In this document: piece after piece, positions 45,066 to 53,087 of the stretch
Layout of the letters: every line of letters begins with the position of its first letter
Numbering within the stretch: the first letter of the stretch is position 1
Source: Geoglobus sp. UBA235
GTDB lineage: Archaea; Halobacteriota; Archaeoglobi; Archaeoglobales; Archaeoglobaceae
Direction of reading: 5' to 3'
Length of the DNA stretch: 64,000 nucleotides
NCBI GenBank assembly: GCA_002494725.1
Contig: DACG01000032.1
Coordinates: 82,150-146,149 of the forward strand
The notes under the pieces: generated by a model
Told to the model about the DNA's origin: nothing
Databases searched by the model: none
What the model saw: only the letters and a program-made list of their open reading frames with translations
Translations under genes and position numbers: made by a program

Positions 45066-45365
45066 ATGGCTCTCAGAAAATTAAAGTATGAAGCTGAAAT
45101 TGCTTTAAGGCACTTTCAGATATTTAAGGCTGTAAAGGAGAACCAACCTATCGGCATTTTCAAGCTATCCGAGGTTCTCAACATGCCCAAACACAAGGTT
45201 CGCTATTCTCTCAGAGTGCTTGAGCATTCAGGAGTTATAGAGCCTTCGCAGCACGGAGCGATTATTCCTGAAGGAGCTGAGGAGAAAATTGAGAAAATGA
45301 AAAAAGATCTGGAAGAAATCAAAAGTTACATTAAAGAAATTCAGAAAATTGCTGAAAGTCTTTAA
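45066..45365 (+). CDS. Winged-helix transcriptional regulator
   Basis: A 99-residue DNA-binding protein: a basic N-terminus, a helix-turn-helix region (IGIFKLSEVLNMPKHKVRYS), wing (LEHSGVIEPSQHGAIIPE) and a charged C-terminal coiled coil (MKKDLEEIKSYIKEIQKI) for dimerisation. ATG 45066 is preceded by GGGG at -8; GTG 45054 opens the frame earlier. Target unknown. Convergent with the TRAM gene, ending four bases inside it. Confidence 0.75.
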   Translation: MALRKLKYEAEIALRHFQIFKAVKENQPIGIFKLSEVLNMPKHKVRYSLRVLEHSGVIEPSQHGAIIPEGAEEKIEKMKKDLEEIKSYIKEIQKIAESL

Positions 45366-45559
45366 ACGACTTCCGCAAATCCATACTTCCTGAGAACCTT
45401 TGTAATCCTAATCTTCACAACATCATCCACTTTAACGCCCGGAACGAACACAACATAGCCATCTATTCTGGCTATTCCATCTCCACCACTTCCAATTCCC
45501 TCAATCCTGACTTCCCTTTCTTCGCCAACATTCACAGGCGGTTTTCTCTCAAATTCCAT
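45362..45559 (-). CDS. TRAM-domain RNA-binding protein
   Basis: A 65-residue single TRAM domain: NVGEEREVRIEGIGSGGDGI, ARIDGYVVFVPGVKVDD and VKIRITKVLRKYGFAEVV. Stand-alone TRAM proteins are abundant RNA-binding, chaperone-like proteins in euryarchaea. The frame opens at 45580, but ATG 45559 follows AGGTG by about seven bases. Confidence 0.92.
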   Translation of the reverse strand: MEFERKPPVNVGEEREVRIEGIGSGGDGIARIDGYVVFVPGVKVDDVVKIRITKVLRKYGFAEVV

Positions 45560-45653
45560 TTCCAAACACCTACTTTCCAATTTCCTGAAGCTCTGAGAGA
45601 GAGTATATAAATCTTTCGGGAAAATTATTGAAAAACTTAAAAAATATTTTCAG

Positions 45654-46646
45654 CTACTCTGCTTTAGTTGTAATCTGCTTTCTGTATTCCTCATACTTCT
45701 TTCTTGCCTCCTCTGCCCTGTCTTTCAATCCGAGCTTCTCATAAGCCTCGGCAACATGCTTGTACCATGCGGGATCATCTTCAGCCTCCTTTTCACAGTA
45801 TCTGGCAAAATTCACCCAGGCGCCCTTTGCAAGCTCATCTTCATCCAGCTTCTCATAGAGTTTTGCCACGTCCTCCCAGAAAACGCCCTCCTCCTCAGCC
45901 TCCTTCTTGTAGTATTCCAGAGCCTCCTTCAGCGCCTCCCTCATCTTTTCTTCATCTCCAATCTCCTCATATATCTCTGCCACATCTTCCCAGAACCATG
46001 GCTCATCCTTGGCGTATTTTTCAAGGCACTCGGCAGCCTTTCTCATATCTCCTGCTTTTTTGTAAAACTCGTATGCTTCCTTCCAGTAATACGTATCCTC
46101 TTGCTTTTTGGCAAGTATCTCGTAGATCTCAGCAGCTTCTCTGTATTTTTCTGCTTTTTCATAGGCCCAGGCAGCACTTTCAAGCATCTCTGCCTTGATG
46201 TATGCCTCGGCAGCCTTCTCATACTCTCCTTTTTTCTCAAACTTTCTCCCTGCAGCTCTGAAATTTTCCTTTTTCATCAGAGATTCGGGGCTTGAGAATC
46301 TTTCGGCAATGCTGAGGTCAGGTTCTGATATGTACCAGATGAAAAATACAAGCGTCAGAATGAAAACTCCAATGACGGTGCCGATTCCAGCAGGATTCCA
46401 CACATAAACACTGTAAAGCCCGTATCCTGACATCAGAAATGCAATCAGTGAGATTGCAGAGAATTTGAGCGATCTGGCATAGACCGTTATCGCAGAGAAC
46501 ATCCCGAAAATCAGCAGAGCTCCAAGGAAGATCAATCCAAAAATCAGTTTGAGGAGGGTAGTGAGATTGAAGAAGTACACTATGGCTCCGGCAACAGCGA
46601 GAATTGTAAGAGCGAATACAGCAATGGCTGCAGTAACCCTATCCAT
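45654..46646 (-). CDS. Membrane-anchored TPR-repeat protein
   Basis: About 330 residues. Four membrane helices in the first 125 residues (IAVFALTILAVAGAIVYF, LIFGLIFLGALLIFGMF, LIAFLMSGYGLYSV, GTVIGVFILTLVFFIWYI), then six or seven tetratricopeptide-like repeats such as AAEAYIKAEMLESAAWAYEK and AEIYEEIGDEEKMREAL with repeated FWEDVA elements. The repeats face the cytoplasm if the helix count is even. Likely a scaffold; partner unknown. ATG 46646 is preferred over an earlier open frame to 46715. Confidence 0.75.
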   Translation of the reverse strand: MDRVTAAIAVFALTILAVAGAIVYFFNLTTLLKLIFGLIFLGALLIFGMFSAITVYARSLKFSAISLIAFLMSGYGLYSVYVWNPAGIGTVIGVFILTLVFFIWYISEPDLSIAERFSSPESLMKKENFRAAGRKFEKKGEYEKAAEAYIKAEMLESAAWAYEKAEKYREAAEIYEILAKKQEDTYYWKEAYEFYKKAGDMRKAAECLEKYAKDEPWFWEDVAEIYEEIGDEEKMREALKEALEYYKKEAEEEGVFWEDVAKLYEKLDEDELAKGAWVNFARYCEKEAEDDPAWYKHVAEAYEKLGLKDRAEEARKKYEEYRKQITTKAE

Positions 46647-46876
46647 GTCTGATAAATGATGCTGGAGACTAAAAGTTTTCTGATAAGAGATGTGTTTAAT
46701 GTGGTAAGAATCCAACAGCTGAGCTGAGATACATGGTGTTTTAAAGCGAATTTTCTGTTAAAACTCGGATAAAATTATCTGTGCGTGCTAATGAAAAGCC
46801 CGTTCATTCTGTGATTTTTCTCGTTTGAGGGCATAAAACAGGAAACCTTTTAAAACATAATAAATCGTTAGATTCT

Positions 46877-47506
46877 GTGAAATTCGTGGGGTTAAAGGGG
46901 TACTCAAGATACTCGGACAGAAAGGCCCTCACTCTTGATGAGGTGAATAGCTTAGAAAATATTGCTGTTGTACTGAACAGGGTCAGGGATGGAAAGGAGC
47001 TTGTGAAAACATGCAGGAAAATCAGACATGAGCATGTCATTCTGAATGAGCTTTATGCCATATCAGATGCTTCGAAGTTCAAAAAGGTGACTGTGAGTGT
47101 TGGTATGAGTACCATGAACAATCTCGATCTGTGGTTTTATGAGGAACTTGGTGCTCATGCAGCTGTTATCCCTCCGGAACTTAATGATGAAGTTGGGGGT
47201 TTTGAGAGCAGAAGTCTGAAAATCGAGGCATTTGGGAGGGCATTTGTTGAGATGTTCTACAAGGGCAGATGTCAGCTTTCCGCCTATGCATCTGGAAAAA
47301 GTGTGAAGAGAGATGGGATCTGCAGCATGGAGTGTGCAAGAACATGGGAGGTGTTTTATTCCGGCAGAAAGATAGCTGAAGTTAATTTCAGACCTGAATT
47401 GAAGGTTTATGATGTTGAGGCTGATTACATAAAGCATGAAATAAGGCAGATTGAGGGAGAGGGGGTGATTGAAGATGGAGCTGACAACAAACATTCCAAA
47501 TCTTGA
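46877..47506 (+). CDS. U32-like protein (short member of a three-gene set)
   Basis: A 209-residue protein resembling the C-terminal half of U32 family proteins: YKGRCQLSAYASGKSVKRD, GICSMECARTWEVFYSG and EVNFRPELKVYDVEADYI. The Cys triplet (GRC, C-S-M-E-C) is like the 4Fe-4S-binding cysteines of UbiU/V and other U32 proteins. The N-terminal TIM-barrel part is reduced. GTG 46877 start. It overlaps the next U32 gene by 32 bases. Confidence 0.65.
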   Translation: MKFVGLKGYSRYSDRKALTLDEVNSLENIAVVLNRVRDGKELVKTCRKIRHEHVILNELYAISDASKFKKVTVSVGMSTMNNLDLWFYEELGAHAAVIPPELNDEVGGFESRSLKIEAFGRAFVEMFYKGRCQLSAYASGKSVKRDGICSMECARTWEVFYSGRKIAEVNFRPELKVYDVEADYIKHEIRQIEGEGVIEDGADNKHSKS

Positions 47507-48341
47507 GAGCATGAGTGAGTGCAGCATAAAACCTTACGATTCAATCTATCTCGGAATGCCATACTGCTGGGAGTATGAGGGTAATCTCATATCAGGTGGT
47601 GATGATCTCATCTCCGCTGTTGAGGTTCTTCACTCGATGGGTAAGAAGGCATACATCACAACATTTGCCGTTCCGAGAAACAGAGATCTGGACAGGGTTT
47701 TCAGAACTGTGGATGTTGCTGCTGAGATATGTGATGGAATTGAGGCAAGCAACCTGGGGGTTATAAGGTACATCACGAAAGAGTATCCTGATGTCAGTGT
47801 TATTGCAGGAGGGCTGACAAATGTCTACACAGCATCAACTGCAGAGCTGCTTTACTCCATAGGTGTTTCGAGAATAGTTCCATCATATGAACTCTCAATC
47901 GAGGATATTGAGAAGATAAAGGAGACCGGAGTTGAGGTTGAGGTTGTCGTCCATGGAAAGGTTCCTGTTGGGATAGGACACGAATGCTTCCTCAGGAAAT
48001 TCTCATCTGCTGTTGGAAAGGATTGTCCGAAGATATGCAGAGAGGAGATGTTCTTCAGAAGCGAGGATCTCGTTCTCAAGCCTTTTGGACATGCAACTCT
48101 CAGCGGAAAGGATGTGTGCATGTATGAGCACATTGACAAGCTCAGATTTGCTGATGCCTTCAGAATAGAGGCTGTGACAGAGAGAATCGGTTACAGAGAG
48201 AGGGTAGGTAGAATATACAGGGATCTGCTTGAGAGGGGCTTCTCAAGGTCTGATTTTGAAGAGCTGAGGAGTATTTCCGAGAATGGATTTGCCAATGGCT
48301 ACTACTTCAACAGAGCAGGTCAGATCTACATTCCGGGGTGA
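47475..48341 (+). CDS. Peptidase U32 family protein, UbiV-like
   Basis: A 288-residue TIM-barrel U32 protein: SIYLGMPYCWEYEGNLISGG, VIAGGLTNVYTASTAELL, VEVVVHGKVPVGIGHECFLR and KDCPKICREE. The cysteines after the HGKVP strand fit a 4Fe-4S site. U32 proteins act in O2-independent hydroxylation (UbiU/UbiV), rRNA/tRNA hydroxylation, or proteolysis. The archaeal role is unknown. ATG 47475 follows GGGGGTGAT. Confidence 0.75.
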   Translation: MELTTNIPNLESMSECSIKPYDSIYLGMPYCWEYEGNLISGGDDLISAVEVLHSMGKKAYITTFAVPRNRDLDRVFRTVDVAAEICDGIEASNLGVIRYITKEYPDVSVIAGGLTNVYTASTAELLYSIGVSRIVPSYELSIEDIEKIKETGVEVEVVVHGKVPVGIGHECFLRKFSSAVGKDCPKICREEMFFRSEDLVLKPFGHATLSGKDVCMYEHIDKLRFADAFRIEAVTERIGYRERVGRIYRDLLERGFSRSDFEELRSISENGFANGYYFNRAGQIYIPG

Positions 48342-48345
48342 TATC

Positions 48346-49299
48346 ATGGTTGAGCTTCTGGGTCCTGGTGGAAGTCTGGAGATGGTTAAGGCCGTTTTTA
48401 AAGCTGGAGCGGACAGTGTTTATGCTGGAGTCCTTGGATGGAGCAGAAGAAGCAAGAAATACGAGATGAGAGATGAGGAGCTGAAAAAGGCTGTTCAGAT
48501 AGCTCATGATTATGGAGGAATGCTTAGAGCAGCGATAAATGCCATGCCAAAGCCAGGAGAGGAGAGAATGTACACTGAAAGGCTTGATACACTTTACAGC
48601 ATGGATATAGATGCGGTAATTCTGAATGATATTGGGCTGATGAGGGTAACTGAGGAGCGATATCCTGATCTGAAGATTGTTGCAAGCATTGGAGCCAGCA
48701 TTCTCAACAAAGAGGAGGCAATGCTTTACAGAGAGGCTGGAGCAGATATGTTTGTTGCCGACTGCAAGATGAGCTTGGATGAGATGGTGGAGATAAAGAA
48801 GTACACGGGACTTGGAGTTGAGGTGCTGATTCATGCAAACACCGATTTCACCTACCTTGGCAGATGCTGGATGAGCAGTTACAAGTCCCTGAAATACGAG
48901 ACAATAGATGGTAAAGCCTACTACGTCGGAAGTCCCAACAGAGGAGGGGTTTGCTTCAGACCCTGCCTACTTGGCTGGAAGCTGACAGGGGAGAGGATTT
49001 ATGCATCTGATTTCAGGCTTCCAAATGACATGTTCCTTATGCTCGATGAGATTCCAGAGATGATTGACAGGGGAGTTGACTGTCTGAAGATTCAGGGCAG
49101 AGAGTACAGCGTCTCGCTTATACACGATCTTGTCAGGCTTTACAGGAACTTCATTGATGAGTATATCGAAAGGGGAGTGGTTGACATGGAAGCCTACAGA
49201 GCTGAGCTTGATGCCATCGCTGAGAAAAGAGACTCTGAAAGGCTGAGAAGAACTCTTGAGCTGATGAGGGCTGCAAGAGCTGAGAAAAGTGAGATATGA
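48346..49299 (+). CDS. Peptidase U32 family protein, UbiU-like
   Basis: A 317-residue U32 protein with the classic opening ELLGPGGSLEMVKAVFKAGA then DSVYAGV, VEVLIHANTDFTYLGRCWMS, and RGGVCFRPCLLGWKL carrying the remaining cluster cysteines, followed by DCLKIQGREYSVSLIHDLV. ATG 48346 lies four bases after the previous stop, with GGGGTGAT as ribosome site. Three tandem U32-like genes suggest a heteromeric enzyme. Confidence 0.8.
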   Translation: MVELLGPGGSLEMVKAVFKAGADSVYAGVLGWSRRSKKYEMRDEELKKAVQIAHDYGGMLRAAINAMPKPGEERMYTERLDTLYSMDIDAVILNDIGLMRVTEERYPDLKIVASIGASILNKEEAMLYREAGADMFVADCKMSLDEMVEIKKYTGLGVEVLIHANTDFTYLGRCWMSSYKSLKYETIDGKAYYVGSPNRGGVCFRPCLLGWKLTGERIYASDFRLPNDMFLMLDEIPEMIDRGVDCLKIQGREYSVSLIHDLVRLYRNFIDEYIERGVVDMEAYRAELDAIAEKRDSERLRRTLELMRAARAEKSEI

Positions 49300-49339
49300 G
49301 TTAAATTTATCCTGAAAATCCAGATATATGAGTCCAGCT

Positions 49340-50013
49340 TTATCTCTCTTTTTCCAGCCTTTGTATTTCTCTTTTGATTTCTTCCACAATTCCATGATTG
49401 AAAATTTCCTTTCTGTTGTCCTTTTTGATTGAGAATATGATGAAAACTTTACCACCACACTCTTTTTCAAATTTTTCGTGTGTTCTGCTGAGCCATTCTT
49501 TCCATCTGTAGATTTCAGGGGTCTGTTCATAGGTGATCGGTTTGATCTGCAATCCGATATACCTGTCTTTTACCTGAATGTAGAAATCCACATTGTACAG
49601 CCTGCCCCATTCGTCAGGTGCTGGTTTTATTTCAACACCCAAGTCACGCTGCAGTTTACCGTAAATTGTCTTTATTTCTGTTAAATACCCATCGTAGGTT
49701 CGATTTATTACGAGATTATAAATGTACTGGATGCAATCCTCTTCCGTTACCTCTTCTATTTCTGCCTGAATAACCTCTGTGATTTTCACATACAGTTTTC
49801 TTCCCAGGTCTTATTATGTATTCCTGATGGAGACAAATTTATTCCTCTGAATTTCAGGAACTCATCAAGTTTTTTAAAATAAAATTTCTCCCAGTCTTTT
49901 ACGGATTTAGGGGCACATTCACGAATCCACTGGGATACAGGACCTACGCTGTTTTTCTTGTTTAATCCCCATCTATTCGTTGCCATGTTGAGTATCCATT
50001 CTTTTGGCATCAT
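49340..50013 (-). pseudogene. MjaI-like type II restriction endonuclease (CTAG), frameshifted
   Basis: Two frames together match R.MjaI as recalled. 50013 onward reads KEWILNMATNRWGLNKKNS and WEKFYFKKLDEFLKFRGINL; after a one-base shift near 49811-49812, LGRKLYVKITEVIQAEIEEV, APDEWGRLYNVDFYIQVKD, LQIKPITYEQTPEIYRWK and a stop at 49340. Adding one A to the AAG at that point restores about 223 residues. The start overlaps the methylase stop (ATGA, 50010-50013). If the shift is real, only the methylase is active. Confidence 0.8.
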
Positions 50014-51251
50014 TTCACCTCTTTTTCGAGTTCCATGAACTTTGTTTTGTATTTATAATCCTTGGATCTATCTGCAACTGCCATTCCGGATTTGATCATA
50101 TAGGCATTGACGAATATTTTATTTTTTAAATAGACATACGCTTCAACAGTCTCACTATTCAGAACTGAACCGTTATCAAATTTAAGAAAAATCTCTTTTT
50201 TCAATAAATATTCTTTTAAATATTTCAGAGCATCCTCTTTTTTAAGCACCTTCACACCCAGAAACTTGACCAGCAACCCCGTGTTTAGTCTGATTGTTTG
50301 CTCATCCACAATCTCTGCAACTCTGTAAAGTTTGTCATTCTTAATGTTAAATTTCTTGGGATCTATTTTTGGTTTGGCATCTTTAATTCTTGGGACATAG
50401 TCTACTTCATCAACATCTACTGGTGTTACCCTCTTTATTATTCTGATGTCCTCGCTAAACTGCAATAAGCTCTGCTTCAGTCCTAATTTATCCTTTATTA
50501 CTTCCAAGAACCCCTCATTTATTTCATATCCAACAGCATTTCTGCCCAGATCCAAGGCTACCTTTACCGTTGTTCCGCTTCCAAGGAATGGGTCAAGGAC
50601 AGTATCCCCAGCAAAAGTGTACATTTTTATCAGTCTTTTTGGCAATTCATCGGGAAACATTGCCTCATGTTCTATCTGCCTCGCCCCACCAAAATACCAG
50701 TGTCCGTGAAAATATTCCTTCCATTCTTCCTTTGTCAGCTTGGACTTCTCCTTTGTATCCTTTGAAATTTTTGGACTTTTACCCGGTTTTTTAAAGATAA
50801 GAATAAATTCGTAATCTATCTCGATCATCCCGTTTGGGGGATATGGGTATGAGCCCATCACATTTGCTCCTCCAGTTATGTTCATTGTTGTCTTTTTCTG
50901 CCAGATAATGGAACCCATATAATCAAAACCCATCTCCTCACACTGAGCTATAAATTCTGCATGCAGGGGTATTATTTTATATCTTCCATAAATTATGGAA
51001 CGTGCAAATTGATCACCGATGTTTATGCATAACCTTCTTCCCGGCTTTAAGACACGACAGCATTCCTTCCACACCCTGTAGAGATCTTTTAAGTATTCAT
51101 GCAGAGTCTGGCCATATCCTATCTGTCCGGGAACACCATAATCCTTGATATGCCAGTAGGGAGGGGAGGTCACAACCAGATCTATGCTGTTATCCTCGAT
51201 TTCAACCATTTTTCTGCTATCTCCCACGATTACTTTCGCCCAATTGCTCAT
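50010..51251 (-). CDS. MjaI-like N4-cytosine DNA methyltransferase (CTAG) with C-terminal SNase-like domain
   Basis: A 413-residue beta-class methylase. The catalytic motif TSPPYWHIKDYG (28-39) comes before the SAM motif DPFLGSGTTVKVAL (about 225), the order of beta enzymes; TSPPYW is typical of N4-cytosine methylation. The C-terminal third (about 300-413: LYRVAEIVDEQTIRLNTGLL, MIKSGMAVADRSKDYKYKTK) looks like a staphylococcal-nuclease-type fold without an obvious full active site. Operon with the frameshifted endonuclease. Confidence 0.88.
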   Translation of the reverse strand: MSNWAKVIVGDSRKMVEIEDNSIDLVVTSPPYWHIKDYGVPGQIGYGQTLHEYLKDLYRVWKECCRVLKPGRRLCINIGDQFARSIIYGRYKIIPLHAEFIAQCEEMGFDYMGSIIWQKKTTMNITGGANVMGSYPYPPNGMIEIDYEFILIFKKPGKSPKISKDTKEKSKLTKEEWKEYFHGHWYFGGARQIEHEAMFPDELPKRLIKMYTFAGDTVLDPFLGSGTTVKVALDLGRNAVGYEINEGFLEVIKDKLGLKQSLLQFSEDIRIIKRVTPVDVDEVDYVPRIKDAKPKIDPKKFNIKNDKLYRVAEIVDEQTIRLNTGLLVKFLGVKVLKKEDALKYLKEYLLKKEIFLKFDNGSVLNSETVEAYVYLKNKIFVNAYMIKSGMAVADRSKDYKYKTKFMELEKEVK

Positions 51252-51602
51252 TATCTCGTCATATTGTATCTATGGTAATAACTTTTTTCTTTGAAAGTGG
51301 TTTCAGCGATTGCTGATGGCCTCCTATGATGAGATTAAAATTGCAGAAAATTTCGAATGAACAATATCAAATCACCCTAATTTCTAAACCTTGACTGTAA
51401 TTAATCTAACACTTCAAAAATAATTTCACTTTCCACTCAACCACCTCCGCTAAACTCAAAAACTTTCCCAGCAGGCAACTTCCTTACTGCAAGCTGTTTA
51501 TACTTGTATTAAATCATTTGAAGTGGTGTTTGTGTTAAAGCTCGCAAATCTCTTTTCTTTCCCGCAAAACCCCATCATGACTTCTGTTTTGCTTTTTCAA
51601 AC
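51252..51602. other. 351-base AT-rich intergenic region, no gene seen
   Basis: Promoter region for the leftward MjaI-like methylase on the left and the 3' side of the thioesterase gene on the right. Short frames at 51523-51798 (+) and a GTG frame near 51440 (-) lack family features or a supporting context. Confidence 0.5.
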
Positions 51603-51986
51603 TTATTTAAATGTTTTTGACTCGAATTTTGCGCTGTCTATTATGACTCGGGTATGCTTAGCATCACTTATCTTCTCAACTTCATCAAGAACCTCAACCG
51701 AGAACTCAAGTCTCTTTCCCTCAACCTCCTGCAATTCTGCTTTTGCCGTCACTTTCATGCCAATGGGGGTTGGAGCAATGTGGCTGGCATCTATATGAAC
51801 CCCAACTGTGGTCTGATTTTCTTCCAGACGGGGTTGCACAAGGTCTTTGCATGTTTGATCTATCAGTGCTACCATGGCTGCTGTTGCGAAAACCTCTGGT
51901 GTGTCCTTAACAAACCTGGAAGCTGCCATATCTTGCGTCACCTTCATAGTACTCTCATGCTTCAGTCTAGGTTTTAGGCTGTTCAT
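51603..51986 (-). CDS. FlK-like hotdog thioesterase
   Basis: About 127 residues from ATG 51986. A hotdog fold similar to fluoroacetyl-CoA-specific thioesterase-type proteins: DTPEVFATAAMVALIDQTC (Thr and Glu of the catalytic set) and QTTVGVHIDASHIAPTPIGM (His). It hydrolyses a small acyl-CoA; substrate unknown. TTATATATT lies at the right distance upstream for a leaderless message from 51986. Confidence 0.8.
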   Translation of the reverse strand: MNSLKPRLKHESTMKVTQDMAASRFVKDTPEVFATAAMVALIDQTCKDLVQPRLEENQTTVGVHIDASHIAPTPIGMKVTAKAELQEVEGKRLEFSVEVLDEVEKISDAKHTRVIIDSAKFESKTFK

Positions 51987-52291
51987 ACCAATTCTTGTAA
52001 TTTGCAATATATAACTTTTCTAATTTATATAATATTCAAATTTTAATAATTTTTGAATTTTTAGTAATTCAGGTTTAGCTATGAAAAAATTTAGTAAAGT
52101 GAAGAAATTTGTAAATTCTTGAGAAAATTTTAAAGAAACGAAAAAGAATAAATTACATTTTAATACGCCAAAAAAAGATTGATGATTTTGGAAAGAAAAG
52201 GATGCGGAGTTGTTAGAAAGTTACATGTTCACAGAGCAACATAAAATGAATTGCAATGAAAATCACCATCTTCTCGGTACTTGCACGATCG
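51987..52291. other. 305-base very AT-rich gap, nothing recognised
   Basis: Contains the TATA region of the thioesterase gene at its left edge (near 52010-52030) and long A/T tracts. No ORF, RNA gene or repeat structure supported. Confidence 0.5.
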
Positions 52292-52717
52292 TCATTTCAT
52301 TCTCTCCATGAATTCCCTTGCGGAGATTATTCTAACATCTCCAAATTTCCTGAGTTTCAGCAGGTGTTTATCACCGCTCACAATATACTCCGCCTTGCTT
52401 TCGAGTGCACACTCTAAAAACTTATTGTCTTCCGGATCCTCTTTTATAATTTCTAGCTTTATTTCTGGATTCACAACATTGGACGTTCTTAAAACTTCCT
52501 CCAGCACATCTCTCGAACTGATTCCGGACTTTTCCAGTATGGTCTTTATTTTTGGATATTCGAGGACACGGGAAAGCTCTAGCAAAATATCCTTAGAAAT
52601 GAAAATTTCGATCTCTTCATTCTTAAAGAGATTGTCGAATTCCCTGCCAAGTATTTTATTAAAGAATATCGAGACCCAGATGTTTGTATCTAGAACTACT
52701 TTTGTTTTCGTGCCCAC
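52292..52717 (-). CDS. PIN-domain toxin (COG1569-type)
   Basis: A 141-residue PIN nuclease: VVLDTNIWVSIFF (first Asp), SKDILLELSRVLEYPK (Glu), EDPEDNKFLECALESKAEYI (Asp pair) and VSGDKHLLKL (last Asp). Its start overlaps the AbrB-type gene by 22 bases. Second PIN/AbrB pair of the window, a different subgroup from the one at 35.7 kb. Confidence 0.86.
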   Translation of the reverse strand: MGTKTKVVLDTNIWVSIFFNKILGREFDNLFKNEEIEIFISKDILLELSRVLEYPKIKTILEKSGISSRDVLEEVLRTSNVVNPEIKLEIIKEDPEDNKFLECALESKAEYIVSGDKHLLKLRKFGDVRIISAREFMERMK

Positions 52718-52956
52718 TCAACAGCCTCCGTTACAAGTTTGTTCATGTCAATATCCTCTTTCTCCACAACAGAGGATATTCTGGAACTAATTTCCGAGAG
52801 ATTCAGTCTTTCAATCTTCCTCAGAATTATCTCATCATCCCTTACGATAACTGCCAGCTTTCCACCAGCTTTTATACCCAGCCTTTCTCTCACTTCTTTC
52901 GGTATCACTATCTGTCCCTTTACCGACATCTTCACGATGCTTTCCAACTTTTCCAT
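52696..52956 (-). CDS. AbrB-type antitoxin
   Basis: An 86-residue protein from ATG 52956: VKMSVKGQIVIPKEVRERLG, IKAGGKLAVIVRDDEIILRK, then a helical tail (LVTEAVEWARKQK) likely binding the PIN toxin encoded next. The frame is open upstream to 53070 but the AbrB fold starts at METs near 52956. Confidence 0.86.
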   Translation of the reverse strand: MEKLESIVKMSVKGQIVIPKEVRERLGIKAGGKLAVIVRDDEIILRKIERLNLSEISSRISSVVEKEDIDMNKLVTEAVEWARKQK

Positions 52957-53087
52957 AATGTTGGATTGGTTGGAATTGTATAAATAGTTTAACCACACTC
53001 TGAAAACCTCGCTATAGATGCAACACTCTGAAATCCGAAAAACATCGAGATAATCCTCCTTACGCCCCAAAACAATAATTATTCCAT

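Noticed and set aside
51400..51500. Short minus-strand frame LAVRKLPAGKVFEFSGGG with a GGAGGTGG site
   Set aside because: About 20 codons to a stop, then another short frame. The ribosome-like site has only a 12-codon frame behind it. Insufficient support.
51523..51798. 91-residue plus-strand ORF at the thioesterase 3' end
   Set aside because: Mostly antisense of the FlK-like thioesterase; low-complexity translation.
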